From Spirochaetota bacterium (GTDB lineage Bacteria > Spirochaetota > B62-G9 > DRHN01), in the NCBI GenBank assembly GCA_016934265.1, contig JAFGTF010000080.1, positions 1 through 64,000 of the forward strand: a DNA stretch of 64,000 bases. The letters are read 5' to 3'. Of the stretch, positions 8,925 through 17,740 are shown piece after piece; the stretch's first letter is position 1, and the number at the start of each line of letters is the position of its first letter. Position numbers and translations under genes: made by a program. A model generated the notes under the pieces. The model was not told the origin of the DNA. It did no database searches and saw nothing but the letters and a program-made list of their open reading frames with translations.

Positions 8925-9028
8925 CTTTTTTTTTGCCCGGAACGAAAAACAGCCCATGCCGGATCGAGAAATCTTATATGGAGCAGTTCCGCGCTATTAT
9001 CCCTCCACCCGAGAGAGCCAAAGCCTTC

Positions 9029-9057
9029 TTGACAAAGTTTCAATAATGATATATATA
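9029..9057 (+). promoter_or_regulatory. Sigma-70 promoter for the DeoR-family regulator
   Basis: TTGACA (9029-9034), 17 bp spacer, TATATA (9052-9057). It sits about 30 nt before the GTG start. The -10 area is embedded in an AT-rich imperfect palindrome (AATAATG...GAATTATT, 9042-9067), a reasonable site for autoregulation; the operator role is inference. Confidence 0.7.
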
Positions 9058-9086
9058 TTGAATTATTACGGGGAACGCCGAAGCGC

Positions 9087-9881
9087 GTGCCGGAGACACC
9101 GACAGTGGACAAGAACGCAAGAATAAAAAGCATTATTGAGACGCTCCGGTACAGGAATGCGGTAACGATAAAAGAGCTCACCAATAAACTGCATGTCTCG
9201 GAGATGACCATCAGGCGGGACCTCAGCCTTCTTGAAGAGGACAACATAGTCGATCTCATACCGGGAGGAGCGATATTCAAGGTCTCGAGGGATACCGAGC
9301 GAGACAGCGAAAAATATCTCATATATCACGAGGAAACGAGGAGAACGAGGGAGAAGCTTCGTATCGGGCAGCGGGCCGCATCGATGGTGGAGCCGCACGA
9401 CACCATAATACTCGATGTGGGCTCAACGATGGAGCAAATCGCGAAGTTCATCCCCGAGGAGATCTCCGTTACGATTCTCTGCTACGCGCTCAATATTCTC
9501 GTCGAGGTATACAGAAAAAAGGGCTGCGCGCCGATCATCGCAGGCGGATACCTGCACGACAATACCCTGATGTTCGAAAGTCCCGAAGGAATAGAGCTCA
9601 TTAGAAGAACGAGGGCGGACAAAGGGTTTATTTCGGCGGCAGGAGTCCATGAAACCCTTGGCGTGACATGCGCGAATCCATACGAGGTGGAAACAAAAAA
9701 GTCCGCGCTCGGTTCGTCCAAGACAAAAATACTGGCCGTCGATTCGACAAAATTCGGAACGGCAAAGATAGGCTATTTCGCCGACATCAACGACTTCGAC
9801 GTCATCATCACCGATTCGGAAATCTCGGACGAGTACCGGACTATCATACGCGCCAGCGGCGCGGAGCTCGTTGTGGTATAG
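9087..9881 (+). CDS. DeoR/GlpR-family transcriptional regulator
   Basis: 264 residues. The N-terminal winged helix-turn-helix reads RIKSIIETLRYRNAVTIKEL then LHVSEMTIRRDLSLLEED and PGGAIF, the classic DeoR signature. The remainder is the DeoRC sugar-phosphate sensor domain, with ILDVGSTMEQIAKFI (phosphate-binding DxGST) and LAVDSTKFG near the end. Start is GTG 9087 or GTG 9105. DeoR proteins usually repress adjacent sugar-catabolic genes and are released by a phosphorylated intermediate, here presumably the product of the now truncated kinase. It is divergent from the dehydrogenase and followed by an SDR gene. Confidence 0.92.
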   Translation: MPETPTVDKNARIKSIIETLRYRNAVTIKELTNKLHVSEMTIRRDLSLLEEDNIVDLIPGGAIFKVSRDTERDSEKYLIYHEETRRTREKLRIGQRAASMVEPHDTIILDVGSTMEQIAKFIPEEISVTILCYALNILVEVYRKKGCAPIIAGGYLHDNTLMFESPEGIELIRRTRADKGFISAAGVHETLGVTCANPYEVETKKSALGSSKTKILAVDSTKFGTAKIGYFADINDFDVIITDSEISDEYRTIIRASGAELVVV

Positions 9882-9954
9882 GGCTTTCGTCCCTCCCGTT
9901 TCTCCTCCTGATACGAAAGAAAGCAGTATTTCCCGCATGAAGCATGATATTTGT

Positions 9955-9982
9955 TTGCATGGCATATAGAATATGTTATACT
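9955..9982 (+). promoter_or_regulatory. Possible promoter for the SDR gene
   Basis: TTGCAT (9955-9960), 16 bp, TATACT (9977-9982), about 90 nt before the SDR start. Boxes are 4/6 and 5/6 to consensus. The gap of 188 nt after the regulator gene makes separate transcription plausible. Confidence 0.45.
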
Positions 9983-10069
9983 TGACTCAATATCTGTTAC
10001 TAAATTATCATCAACCAGTGTACTATTCTAATTGCATGCGACATTACTACAGGAAGGAGACCCGTCGTT

Positions 10070-10834
10070 ATGAGCACACGAGTGGCAAAACGGTTTGAGG
10101 GTAAGACGGCGATCATTACCGGTTCCGCGAGGGGCATGGGAAAACAGCTCGCGCTGGACATGGTCGCCGAAGGAGCGAAAGTATCGATATCCGATATCGT
10201 GCCTGATATTCTACAAGAAGCAAAAAGGGAGATCGAAAAAGAGGGGGGAGAATGTCTCGCGACGGTCTGCGACATTGCCCACAGCAAACAGGTCGAAGAC
10301 ATGGTGAATAAAACGGTCGAGACGTTCGGCACCGTCCACATTCTCGTCAACAACGCTGGGCTGCTCACGCCCGCGACGATCGAGGAGACGACGAACGACC
10401 TGATAGACAGAACGATCAACATCAACCTGAAAGGCGTTCTCTACGGTATCAGGGCGGTAACCCCCATCATGAAGAAGAACAGGTACGGCCGAATCGTGAA
10501 CGTCGCGTCGATTGTCGGCAAACGGGGCGACAACTCGACAACGTTCGCATACGGCGCTTCGAAAGGCGGCGTGATCACCCTCACGAGATCGACCGCAAGG
10601 GCCCTTGGACCGTTCGGTATCACCTGCAACTGTATCGCGCCGCATGCGGTACTGACCAATCTGATGAGACACTGGGACGAGAAGAAAAAGAGGGAAGTGG
10701 CGGAACTCATCCCCTTAAAGAGGCTCGGGACGGTGGAAGACATGTCCTACCTCATGATGTTTCTCGCTTCGGATGAATCGTCGTTCATCACCGGTGAGAC
10801 TATCAATATTAACGGCGGCTACTATATGGACTGA
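10070..10834 (+). CDS. SDR-family NAD(P)-dependent oxidoreductase
   Basis: 254 residues, a classical short-chain dehydrogenase. The cofactor motif TGSARGMG is at residues about 18-25, followed by VNNAG (LVNNAGLLTP). The catalytic tetrad is visible: Asn in INLKG, Ser in IVNVASIVG, and Tyr/Lys in YGASKGG. Asp at the end of beta-2 (SISDIVPD) suggests NAD over NADP preference. The C-terminus FITGETININGGYYMD is family standard. RBS AGGAAGGAGA precedes ATG. The position after the DeoR regulator suggests a sugar, polyol or sugar-acid substrate in the same pathway as the divergent zinc dehydrogenase. Confidence 0.94.
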   Translation: MSTRVAKRFEGKTAIITGSARGMGKQLALDMVAEGAKVSISDIVPDILQEAKREIEKEGGECLATVCDIAHSKQVEDMVNKTVETFGTVHILVNNAGLLTPATIEETTNDLIDRTININLKGVLYGIRAVTPIMKKNRYGRIVNVASIVGKRGDNSTTFAYGASKGGVITLTRSTARALGPFGITCNCIAPHAVLTNLMRHWDEKKKREVAELIPLKRLGTVEDMSYLMMFLASDESSFITGETININGGYYMD

Positions 10835-11048
10835 TCTTTTCTTTGTGCCGTTCATAAACGGAATTGCGTCTCGGCCTCTGATAGTACCCGCTTGTATTCA
10901 TCCCCTGGTTCCCCCTCCGCCCGTACGCGGCTTTTCGCCTGCCTCAGGGGAGAAGATACCGTACGAGGCAATAATTCGTATTGACCAGTATACGGAGTAC
11001 CGGTACAATGATAGCTGTTCGTATTCGCTCCTTACGAGGGGTACCCGA

Positions 11049-11903
11049 ATGAAACCGTTTTTCGTTTTTATTTCTCTGGCCCTCCTTTGTATCGCCGCCT
11101 GTACCACGGCCTCCGCCGATTCGAGTGATATCACCATAGTGTATATAGATGAAAAAACCGTTGAGGAAATCGGTCCCTATCCGTTATCGAGAGACCGGTA
11201 TGCGGATTTTATCGATTCGATATACTCGAACTACGTACCGAAATGCCTGTACCTCAACCTGCTCATCACTCAGTATCAAAAGGGGGCCTCGCAATCTGAT
11301 TCAAGGCTCTTATCCTCGGTCGTAGGAAAACCGAACTTATTCTTCAGCGCCATGACATCCGGCGCCGGGGTGAACCACGATCCCTATGCGGCCTCCCGCT
11401 TCAACGAGATAACGTATAATCACGTATGGATGGCGCAGGGAGCGCTGTTTCCGCTCGCAAAGATCGCTCGGAGCGGCGCATTCACCTCGATAAGCGATGT
11501 CGGACTGAACAAGCGGGGACTCGTCGAAGGGGTGCCGTCCGTGGTACGGATCGACGGGAACAACTACCTCTCGACACCCCTGTTTCTCTCCATTACCTAC
11601 CTCGGCCTCACGTCCGGCCAGGTCTTCAGAAACGGGGAGCTGTACTTCGGGAATCGAAAAATAAAGACCGACAAGCAGGGATGGTATGATATCGACTTCA
11701 GTCACAACTTCACAAGTTACTCCTACCACGAAATTCTTACGGACAGCGCCTCGAGAGATGATATCGACGGGAGGATCGTGATGCTCGGCCTCGATGTCCC
11801 CGCACTGGAGCGGCATCTCGAGGTGGGCAGAAACAGAAAGATCACCGGCGTGGAGGTGATCGCCAATGCGACACAGACGCTTATAGATCTCTACCGCCCC
11901 TGA
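11049..11903 (+). CDS. Standalone CHASE2-domain putative lipoprotein
   Basis: 284 residues from ATG 11049, chosen because it begins a clear signal peptide (MKPFFVFISLALLCIAAC); IAAC is a good lipobox with Cys18. The rest resembles the extracytoplasmic CHASE2 sensor domain: ITIVYIDEKTVEEIG.YPLSRDRYADFID at the start, a central strand-rich portion, then SYSYHEIL and DGRIVMLGLD near the end. CHASE2 normally lies at the N-terminus of adenylate cyclases, histidine kinases or Ser/Thr kinases with three following membrane helices. Here there is no transmembrane helix or output domain. It could be a periplasmic ligand-binding partner of a separate receptor. It converges on the amidohydrolase gene. 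Confidence 0.65.
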   Translation: MKPFFVFISLALLCIAACTTASADSSDITIVYIDEKTVEEIGPYPLSRDRYADFIDSIYSNYVPKCLYLNLLITQYQKGASQSDSRLLSSVVGKPNLFFSAMTSGAGVNHDPYAASRFNEITYNHVWMAQGALFPLAKIARSGAFTSISDVGLNKRGLVEGVPSVVRIDGNNYLSTPLFLSITYLGLTSGQVFRNGELYFGNRKIKTDKQGWYDIDFSHNFTSYSYHEILTDSASRDDIDGRIVMLGLDVPALERHLEVGRNRKITGVEVIANATQTLIDLYRP

Positions 11904-11932
11904 CAGAGTGCGGCCGTACCGCGCCATCGTCG

Positions 11933-13093
11933 TCAATCGTCCTGAAAATGAAATATTCTCCGCGTTTTCTTTCCAATCGTTCTCAGGTAGCGGGCGGAAC
12001 CCGGCGGCCGCCGCCTCGGATTGCGTAGGACCTTCGACGCCGCCGTGAAGGTTGTTTTCGGGAACCGTTTCTCGAGAAGCTGGTAGTTCTTGTCGAAATC
12101 GTTCGTCGGGAGGGCGCGCCCTGCGATCCATCCGAATGTCTCGAGGATCTCCTCCAGCCCCCTCTTTTCAGAAAACGAGACTATCGGGACGGGATAATCG
12201 CTGCCGTATAAAAACCGGTGCGGCATCTCTTTAGCGAGAGGGACGAGCCGCTTGATATACTTGTATCGGCCGGGCAGGCAGAACGCCGAAATGTCGGCGT
12301 AGAGCGGGCGGCTCAGGTCGGCGCTTGAGAGCCGCTCGAGAAACGTTTCGAACACGTGTTCCCAGTATTCGTTGTCGGGATCGAACAGGGCGCCGAGCGG
12401 CGTGCCGCAGTGCGCCACTATGACGGTCGCACCCTGGTCCAGCGCCATGGAAACCGCGTCTCCGGGGGCCGTGCCGTAATCGCCCGCTGCCGAATTGTAT
12501 AGAAGCTCCTTTTTTTTCTCGAGGTTGCACGGAATCGCGTCTTCCGGTCCGACATGCAAAAGAAGCGGCAGCCCCAGCTCGGCCAGCGCCCGGTAGAACC
12601 TGACGGACAGCGGATGGGTCGGATCGATTCCCTGCGACGACGGCAGCCACTTGCAGAGGACCGCGCCGTTTTCGGCGCACAAAAAGAGTCGTTCGACCGC
12701 ATCCTGAGAGTATGGATGCACCGAACAGCCGAACAGAAACTCGCGGTAGAGCTGCGCCATCGAAGCCACGAACTCGTTCGAGACGAAGAGGTGCGTGCCT
12801 TCAACGAGCCGTGCGCCCGCTTCCGAATACACGTGATCGAGCGCGAGCAGCACCGCCTTGTCCACGTGTCTCGACGCGGAAAGCTGTCTAAAGATCACGT
12901 TCACGTACCGAAGCGCCGTTACCTGGGTCGCGTTCAATTTCGTGACGAGCCTCATACCCCTGAACGCAAGCGAACGGGTGAACCGGTCCGACCAAAAGTA
13001 CATATCGTCGTTCTCGCCCGGGGGGCCGCCGAGATGCACATGGATGTCGATGACGTCTTCCGGGTCAATCGTCGAATGTATCGTATCGAACAT
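11933..13093 (-). CDS. Amidohydrolase-family (amidohydrolase 2, PF04909-like) protein
   Basis: 386 residues. The metal-binding features of the TIM-barrel amidohydrolases are present: DIHVHLGG (HxH) near residue 17, LLLHVGPED, VIVAHCGTP and FLYGSDYPVP (the catalytic Asp). The layout matches decarboxylase or hydrolase members of the ACMSD/amidohydrolase-2 group. A basic C-terminal tail (RNPRRRPPGSARYLR) follows the barrel. No operon partner lies on this strand. Substrate is unknown; a cyclic carboxylate or lactone-type compound would be typical of the group. Confidence 0.85.
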   Translation of the reverse strand: MFDTIHSTIDPEDVIDIHVHLGGPPGENDDMYFWSDRFTRSLAFRGMRLVTKLNATQVTALRYVNVIFRQLSASRHVDKAVLLALDHVYSEAGARLVEGTHLFVSNEFVASMAQLYREFLFGCSVHPYSQDAVERLFLCAENGAVLCKWLPSSQGIDPTHPLSVRFYRALAELGLPLLLHVGPEDAIPCNLEKKKELLYNSAAGDYGTAPGDAVSMALDQGATVIVAHCGTPLGALFDPDNEYWEHVFETFLERLSSADLSRPLYADISAFCLPGRYKYIKRLVPLAKEMPHRFLYGSDYPVPIVSFSEKRGLEEILETFGWIAGRALPTNDFDKNYQLLEKRFPKTTFTAASKVLRNPRRRPPGSARYLRTIGKKTRRIFHFQDD

Positions 13094-13936
13094 GGGATCG
13101 CACCATCCGGGGGTCGTTCATACGGCGCCGGAACCCGTCCGTACCGCCGGTCGATTTCCCTTCGCCGTGAAGACCCGTGTTTGTTTTCGTTTTCACTAAA
13201 TGATATCGCGCTTCGCTGATCCCGGTCAAGCGGTTTGCTATAAAGCGGGAAAGCGTCCCCTTCTCTTTAACACAGGAGGGAAACACAATTGAGATAGTAC
13301 GAAGCGAACCGGGATAACGACCGGAAGAATAACGCGAGAAACAACCCGCGGTGTACGATGCGGTTTTTCAGTATAAACCGACTGCATGCGAATAATGCGG
13401 ATTATGTCTTCAGGTTACCCATTTACAGGCTCCGCGGCACATGGAAAATAACGCCGGCATCACCAGCTGTCCCCATCGCCCGTGCTCTACGCGAACTTGA
13501 GGTTGCCATCGGAGTCAATATATTCCCAGTAGCCGATGCACACGGTGCTTCCTGTGACGATAATGGAGGTGGCCCCGCCGCAGTCTGCTTCCGAATCAAC
13601 GTTCTCGGTACTCCAGGATTCGCCTGTATTCAGTTTCATCGCGAACTTGAGATCACGATTCGGATCGCCATCGATATAGCTGATGTATATGCTGCTCCCG
13701 ATAGCCGCGTCCTACGGTATCCTCTTTTTCGGCAGCTTTATCCATGAGATATATCAAGGAGGCGGCAACAGGCTGCTGTCATCCGGACCGTTCCAAAACC
13801 ATTGAAATCCGGGCGCCGACCAAAAAAATAAAGTTTGAAATATTTCCTATCTTTACTTGACTAAGGATATAAAAAACAGTAACTTTTTTTATCTTTTACG
13901 AAAGATGATCATTATTCTTTAGAGGAGTTTCAGTAC
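13094..13936. other. Gene-poor interval with decayed coding remnant
   Basis: 843 bp between the amidohydrolase and the cold-shock gene. The only coding signal is a minus-strand beta-repeat remnant (13487-13711). The last 130 bp are AT-rich and form the cold-shock leader, with a small stem ATCTTT/AAAGAT (13891-13906) around TACG just before the ribosome site. A TTGACT box at 13857 may be its -35 element. No other gene is supported. Confidence 0.5.
13487..13711 (-). pseudogene. Remnant of a repeat exoprotein (WxDxxNxDLKFA-type units)
   Basis: The minus-strand frame reads SSIYISYIDGDPNRDLKFAM, then GESWSTENVDSEAD and GYWEYIDSDGNLKFA before a TAG at 13487-13489. The recurring (Y/W)xDxxNxDLKFA and SWxxxxVDS pattern is known from tandem-repeat secreted proteins predicted to form beta-propellers. 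Only about one and a half units survive. A TAG lies three codons upstream of the readable part, and no start or signal peptide is found. It is interpreted as a decayed fragment. Confidence 0.5.
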
Positions 13937-14137
13937 ATGCCGGAAGGAAAAGTAAAGTGGTTTAATGAACAGAAGGGGTACGGTTTCATCAGCAGGGAAG
14001 ACGGTGACGACGTGTTCGTACACTACTCGGAAATCGTTTCCAGCGGTTTCAAGACGCTGGTCGAGGACCAGGAAGTTAGCTTCGAGCTGAAAGAAGGGCC
14101 GAAAGGCCTGCAGGCAACAAACGTTCAGGTTATCTGA
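13937..14137 (+). CDS. csp: Cold-shock domain protein (CspA family)
   Basis: 66 residues, the full cold-shock OB-fold. RNP1-type KGYGFIS and RNP2-type VFVHYSEI are both present in the standard order after GKVKWFNEQ. It is a nucleic-acid chaperone binding single-stranded RNA or DNA, often relieving secondary structure in transcripts. RBS GAGGAG precedes ATG by 10 nt, the AT-rich leader contains a short stem, and a strong terminator follows, so it is monocistronic. The paralogue number in the genome cannot be judged here. Confidence 0.97.
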   Translation: MPEGKVKWFNEQKGYGFISREDGDDVFVHYSEIVSSGFKTLVEDQEVSFELKEGPKGLQATNVQVI

Positions 14138-14150
14138 ATCAGCCACCAAG

Positions 14151-14175
14151 GCCCCGGGCTATGCCCGGGGCTTTC
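14151..14175 (+). terminator. Rho-independent terminator of the cold-shock gene
   Basis: A 9-bp perfect GC stem, GCCCCGGGC (14151-14159) with GCCCGGGGC (14163-14171), closes a 3-nt loop. It is followed by TTTC. It begins 13 nt after the stop codon. The T tract is short, but the stem is very stable. Confidence 0.8.
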
Positions 14176-14733
14176 ATTAACTCTCTAAAACGCATCACGA
14201 CCGGAGCCTATTGGAAGGGACGAGTCTGTTTTTATCCCTCTTAGTCCATCAGTGGAGGTGTACCCGCACGGCTCACTTGTAAAGACGGCGGCACCCGTGT
14301 ATCCAGGCTGGATTCTTCCTTTTACAATTCGCACGGACACCGCCGTAGTACGATACGGCATCAGGGTATACCACACCCCCTCTCCGTCACCTTATACAGG
14401 CATCCTCAGACGAAGCCGAACAGCATCCTTCTCCCTGTTGCTTCCGCAATGCTGACCGAGACGATACCCAAACCCCTCCGCCTCCCGGATCGGTGGAACC
14501 GGCAGTGTTTCGGCGCCGGGAACATGACAAGACCGGCTGCGCGGGCACTGGATATCCGCTGTTTACTGAACGAGCATGACGTACTATTTTAGTTATTCAC
14601 CGTAATCGGAGAACGGGGCGGGACGGCCGGTACCGGTCGTCACATACATGTAAGAAACTGCCATACGAAGGCTATGGATGCTGCCGGGCCGCTTTCGTGA
14701 TCCTCAGGATATACGACATAATCTAACAAGGGA
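14176..14733. other. Intergenic interval without recognised genes
   Basis: 558 bp between the cold-shock terminator and the Fe-S protein gene. Short open frames exist, but none shows a family motif, signal peptide or good ribosome site. No tRNA fold or clear promoter was recognised. It may contain decayed sequence. Confidence 0.4.
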
Positions 14734-14739
14734 ATGCTC

Positions 14740-15657
14740 ATGAAAGCGCTGGAAGAGCTTGGTATCAGTCTCGACCGGTACGGCGCGAAGTACAGGGTCG
14801 TTTCCTCCGTGCACCTGAAGGAACTGAAACGAGAAATCGAAGCGCTGTACGGCTCGGACGGTATCGACGGGGAGGTTTTCGAACAATACCTTTCCCCCTT
14901 CCGGTATCAAAGCCCCTGGAACGGGTGCCGGGCACATTCGATAATCGTCATCGCCGTGCCGCAGGGCCTGTCTATCGTCAGTTTCGATTCCGGTAAGCGG
15001 AGGCTGAAGACGGTAATTCCTCCCACGTATATCTACAGAAAGATACGTGAAGACTGCTTCGACGCCCTGAACCGAAGTTTCGGGCCCACAGTGAAGATCG
15101 AAAAGGCCCTTCTTCCGCTGAAGCTTCTCGCCGCGCGCAGCGGGCTCGGCAGCTACGGCAGGAACTGTCTCTGCTACGTCCCCCTGATGGGAAGCTTCGC
15201 ACGGATCGAGGCGTTTCATATCGCATGCCGCATCGAAAGAGACGACTGGGGGGAAAAAACCCTCCTGAAGGAGTGCGAGGGTTGCACCCGCTGCGCGGAC
15301 AACTGCCCCACCGGCTGCATCGACGGCGAGACGCAGACGCCCGGCGGGCTGAAACCGGCGCTCAATACGGGCAGGTGTATCACGATCCACAACGAAACCG
15401 CGGGCGATTTCCCGGAGTACATAAAAGAACGAGACCACAACGCCATCGTCGGCTGCATCAAGTGCCAGACGGTCTGCCCGTTAAACCGGCCCTACCTCAA
15501 AAAAAAGATCGATCTCGAACGCTTCGCGAGAAGGGAGACCAAGCTCATACTCCAAAACAGGCACGATTCGTCGAAAACGCTTTCAGCGAAGCTCAGACGA
15601 CACGACATGGACGAATATGGGGACGTGCTTTCGAGGAATTTGAAGATGCTTTTATAA
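14740..15657 (+). CDS. 4Fe-4S protein related to epoxyqueuosine reductase (QueG)-type reductases
   Basis: 305 residues from ATG 14740; an ATG at 14734 is also in frame but abuts the AAGGGA ribosome site. The C-terminal half carries two ferredoxin clusters: CEGCTRCADNCPTGCI and CIKCQTVCPLN, the arrangement of the double-cluster domain in QueG and reductive-dehalogenase-like proteins. The N-terminal half (SIIVIAVPQGLS, GLGSYGRNCLCY) resembles the cobalamin-binding part of that family. It is shorter than QueG (about 350-380) and lacks its HEAT-repeat tail, so tRNA modification is not assured. Redox enzyme of unknown substrate. The next gene is CreD, 165 nt away. Confidence 0.75.
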   Translation: MKALEELGISLDRYGAKYRVVSSVHLKELKREIEALYGSDGIDGEVFEQYLSPFRYQSPWNGCRAHSIIVIAVPQGLSIVSFDSGKRRLKTVIPPTYIYRKIREDCFDALNRSFGPTVKIEKALLPLKLLAARSGLGSYGRNCLCYVPLMGSFARIEAFHIACRIERDDWGEKTLLKECEGCTRCADNCPTGCIDGETQTPGGLKPALNTGRCITIHNETAGDFPEYIKERDHNAIVGCIKCQTVCPLNRPYLKKKIDLERFARRETKLILQNRHDSSKTLSAKLRRHDMDEYGDVLSRNLKMLL

Positions 15658-15822
15658 AGCATGCCGACCCCGGAAGGCGGCGTGCACACTCCCGCTTCTC
15701 TCATACCGCATAAATGAACGACTCCCTGAAAAATGTGAAAACTAAAGGTCTTTTGTTTATTATTCCATCCGTACTGTGATATAATAATGTGTATACGAGA
15801 AAAATCCCAAGAAGGGACCGTA

Positions 15823-17214
15823 GTGAAAGTGAAAAAAAACCTGAGCGATTCCGTGTTTATAAAGGTACTATTCGTGGGAGTCGTCACCGTAATACTTCTC
15901 GTTCCGCTTTTTCTCATACGCTCGCTCATCACGGAGCGACAGGGGCGCCGCGACACCGCAGCGTTCGAGGTGGGAGAGAAATGGGGAGGGTTGCAAACCG
16001 TTGCCGGTCCCTTCATCACTGTGCCGTACAGGGTATACTGGATAGACGAGAACAAGGTGCAGCATACCGGCAGGCAATACGCCCAGTTTCTCCCGGACGA
16101 CCTTGCCATAGAGACGAGTATCGATCCCGAGATACGGTCGCGCGGGATATTCGACGTGGTCGTATACAGGGCGTCGATCGGCATGAAGGGATACTTTTCA
16201 CCGATAGATATACGCGAAATGAAGCTTCCTGCAGACGACATCCTGTGGGACGAGGTATATCTCTCCCTTGCGATCACCGACATGCGCGGTATCCGCGAGG
16301 GCGTAGACTTCAAGTGGAACGGCTCGGGCCGAAGCTTCGAGCCGGGTATAACCGACCAGGAGATCTTCAGCTCCGGAATAAACGCGAAGGTCCCCGACCC
16401 GGAAAAAACCCTCACCGGCAGGAACAGCTTCGAGCTCGACTTCAAGATCAACGGATCGGAAGAGCTGTATTTCGTCCCGGTCGGGAGGAGCAACCAAACA
16501 GAAGTCACCTCGAGTTGGCCCGACCCGAGCTTCATAGGGTCCTACCTCCCGACCGAGCACGAGATCGACGCCGACGGGTTCAGCGCGTCCTATGAGATCT
16601 CCTATTTGAGCAGGAGTTACGGCCAGTCGTGGAAGAGCTCGGCCCCGAACTTCTCCGGGACCGGCGGCGCGCTTCTGAACTCGGCGTACGGTGCGAAGCT
16701 ATTTCTCTCCGTCGATCACTACCACAAGACAATGAGGTCCGTGAAGTACGCGATCCTCTTCATCATACTCACCTTCGTGGCATTCTTCCTCCTCGAAGTC
16801 ATAAACCGGCTGCGAATACATCCGTTCCAGTACCTTATGGTCGGCCTTGCGATGAGCGTCTTTTTTCTCCTTTTGCTCTCTTTGTCCGAGCACATGGCGT
16901 TTACTTACTCCTACGTGCTCGCTTCCCTGGTCACGATCGGCATCATAAGCGCGTACTCCGCCCGGATACTGGAAAAAAAGAAGCGGACTGTTTTCTTCAC
17001 CCTCCTTTTAGTGCTTCTATATGTCTGCCTCTTCGTTCTAATGCAGCTCGAGGACTACGCGCTTCTTCTCGGGTCGGCTATCGTCTTTTTACTGCTCGGC
17101 TTCGTGATGTTCATCACGAGGAAAATAGACTGGTATTCGGTCAGGCTCGATCGGAGTAACGGAATGCATGTCCCGGCTGACAAGGAAAAAACACAAGGCA
17201 GGAAAAAGGGCTAA
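15823..17214 (+). CDS. creD: CreD-family inner-membrane protein
   Basis: 463 residues from GTG 15823 (GAAGGGA upstream); E. coli CreD has 450. One N-terminal helix (VFIKVLFVGVVTVILLVPLF) is followed by the hallmark IRSLITERQGRR and WGGLQTVAGPFITVPY. Next comes a large extracytoplasmic beta-rich domain (to about residue 300) and a cluster of C-terminal helices from VKYAILFIILTFVAFFLLEV onward. CreD is linked to envelope integrity and, in enterobacteria, to the CreBC two-component system, but its biochemistry is unknown. No creBC genes lie nearby. It is followed at 39 nt by the SET-domain gene on the same strand. Confidence 0.9.
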   Translation: MKVKKNLSDSVFIKVLFVGVVTVILLVPLFLIRSLITERQGRRDTAAFEVGEKWGGLQTVAGPFITVPYRVYWIDENKVQHTGRQYAQFLPDDLAIETSIDPEIRSRGIFDVVVYRASIGMKGYFSPIDIREMKLPADDILWDEVYLSLAITDMRGIREGVDFKWNGSGRSFEPGITDQEIFSSGINAKVPDPEKTLTGRNSFELDFKINGSEELYFVPVGRSNQTEVTSSWPDPSFIGSYLPTEHEIDADGFSASYEISYLSRSYGQSWKSSAPNFSGTGGALLNSAYGAKLFLSVDHYHKTMRSVKYAILFIILTFVAFFLLEVINRLRIHPFQYLMVGLAMSVFFLLLLSLSEHMAFTYSYVLASLVTIGIISAYSARILEKKKRTVFFTLLLVLLYVCLFVLMQLEDYALLLGSAIVFLLLGFVMFITRKIDWYSVRLDRSNGMHVPADKEKTQGRKKG

Positions 17215-17253
17215 CTGTAGCGGGTGCAAGCGGGGAACAGGTAAAAGGGCTGC

Positions 17254-17739
17254 ATGGGCAAACCGATGAGCTTCGATATCAGGAAGACGCACAAGGGCCT
17301 CGGCGTGTTCGCGGCCCGGTCCATCTTACGCGGCGACCGGGTTCTCGAATTCAAGGGAGAACGCTGCTCCAAGGAGGTGTATAAAAGCTGCAACACTCCG
17401 GATAACTGCCATTTTCTTCAGATCGATGACGATACCTACCTCGGCCCTTCGGGAGAGGCCGACGACTATGTCAACCACTCCTGTGACCCGAACTGCGGGG
17501 TCAGATACAGCGGGGGAAGGATATTCCTTCATGCGATCAGGGACATAGCCAATGGGGAGGAGCTTTCCTTCGACTACTCGACGACGATGGACGAGGATCA
17601 CTGGGAGATGAAGTGCCGCTGCGGATCGAAGGAATGCAGGGGAACGGTACGGGATTTCAAGCACCTCCCCGAAAATGTGAAGAAGAGATACATAGACCTC
17701 GAAATCGTACCACCCTTCATACTTAAGAAGGTGCTGTAA
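17254..17739 (+). CDS. SET-domain protein-lysine methyltransferase-like protein
   Basis: 161 residues forming little more than a SET domain. Motifs in order: KGLGVFAARSILRGDRVLEF (SET-N), DYVNHSCDPNCGV (the NHSC SAM-binding and catalytic core), GEELSFDYSTT (the active-site Tyr), and a post-SET-like zinc cluster CRCGSKECRG. Eukaryotic and chlamydial members methylate lysines of histones or other proteins; free-living bacterial versions have few known targets. The family is patchy in bacteria, so acquisition by transfer is possible. RBS AAAAGGG lies before ATG. It shares the strand with CreD and ends in a strong hairpin. Confidence 0.9.
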   Translation: MGKPMSFDIRKTHKGLGVFAARSILRGDRVLEFKGERCSKEVYKSCNTPDNCHFLQIDDDTYLGPSGEADDYVNHSCDPNCGVRYSGGRIFLHAIRDIANGEELSFDYSTTMDEDHWEMKCRCGSKECRGTVRDFKHLPENVKKRYIDLEIVPPFILKKVL

Positions 17740-17740
17740 T

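Noticed and set aside
13358-13747. 129-codon plus-strand frame
   Set aside because: It is the antisense of the beta-repeat remnant (13487-13711), which explains its long open reading.
14176-14733. Possible structured RNA or tRNA
   Set aside because: No cloverleaf, conserved RNA motif or flanking terminator could be recognised.
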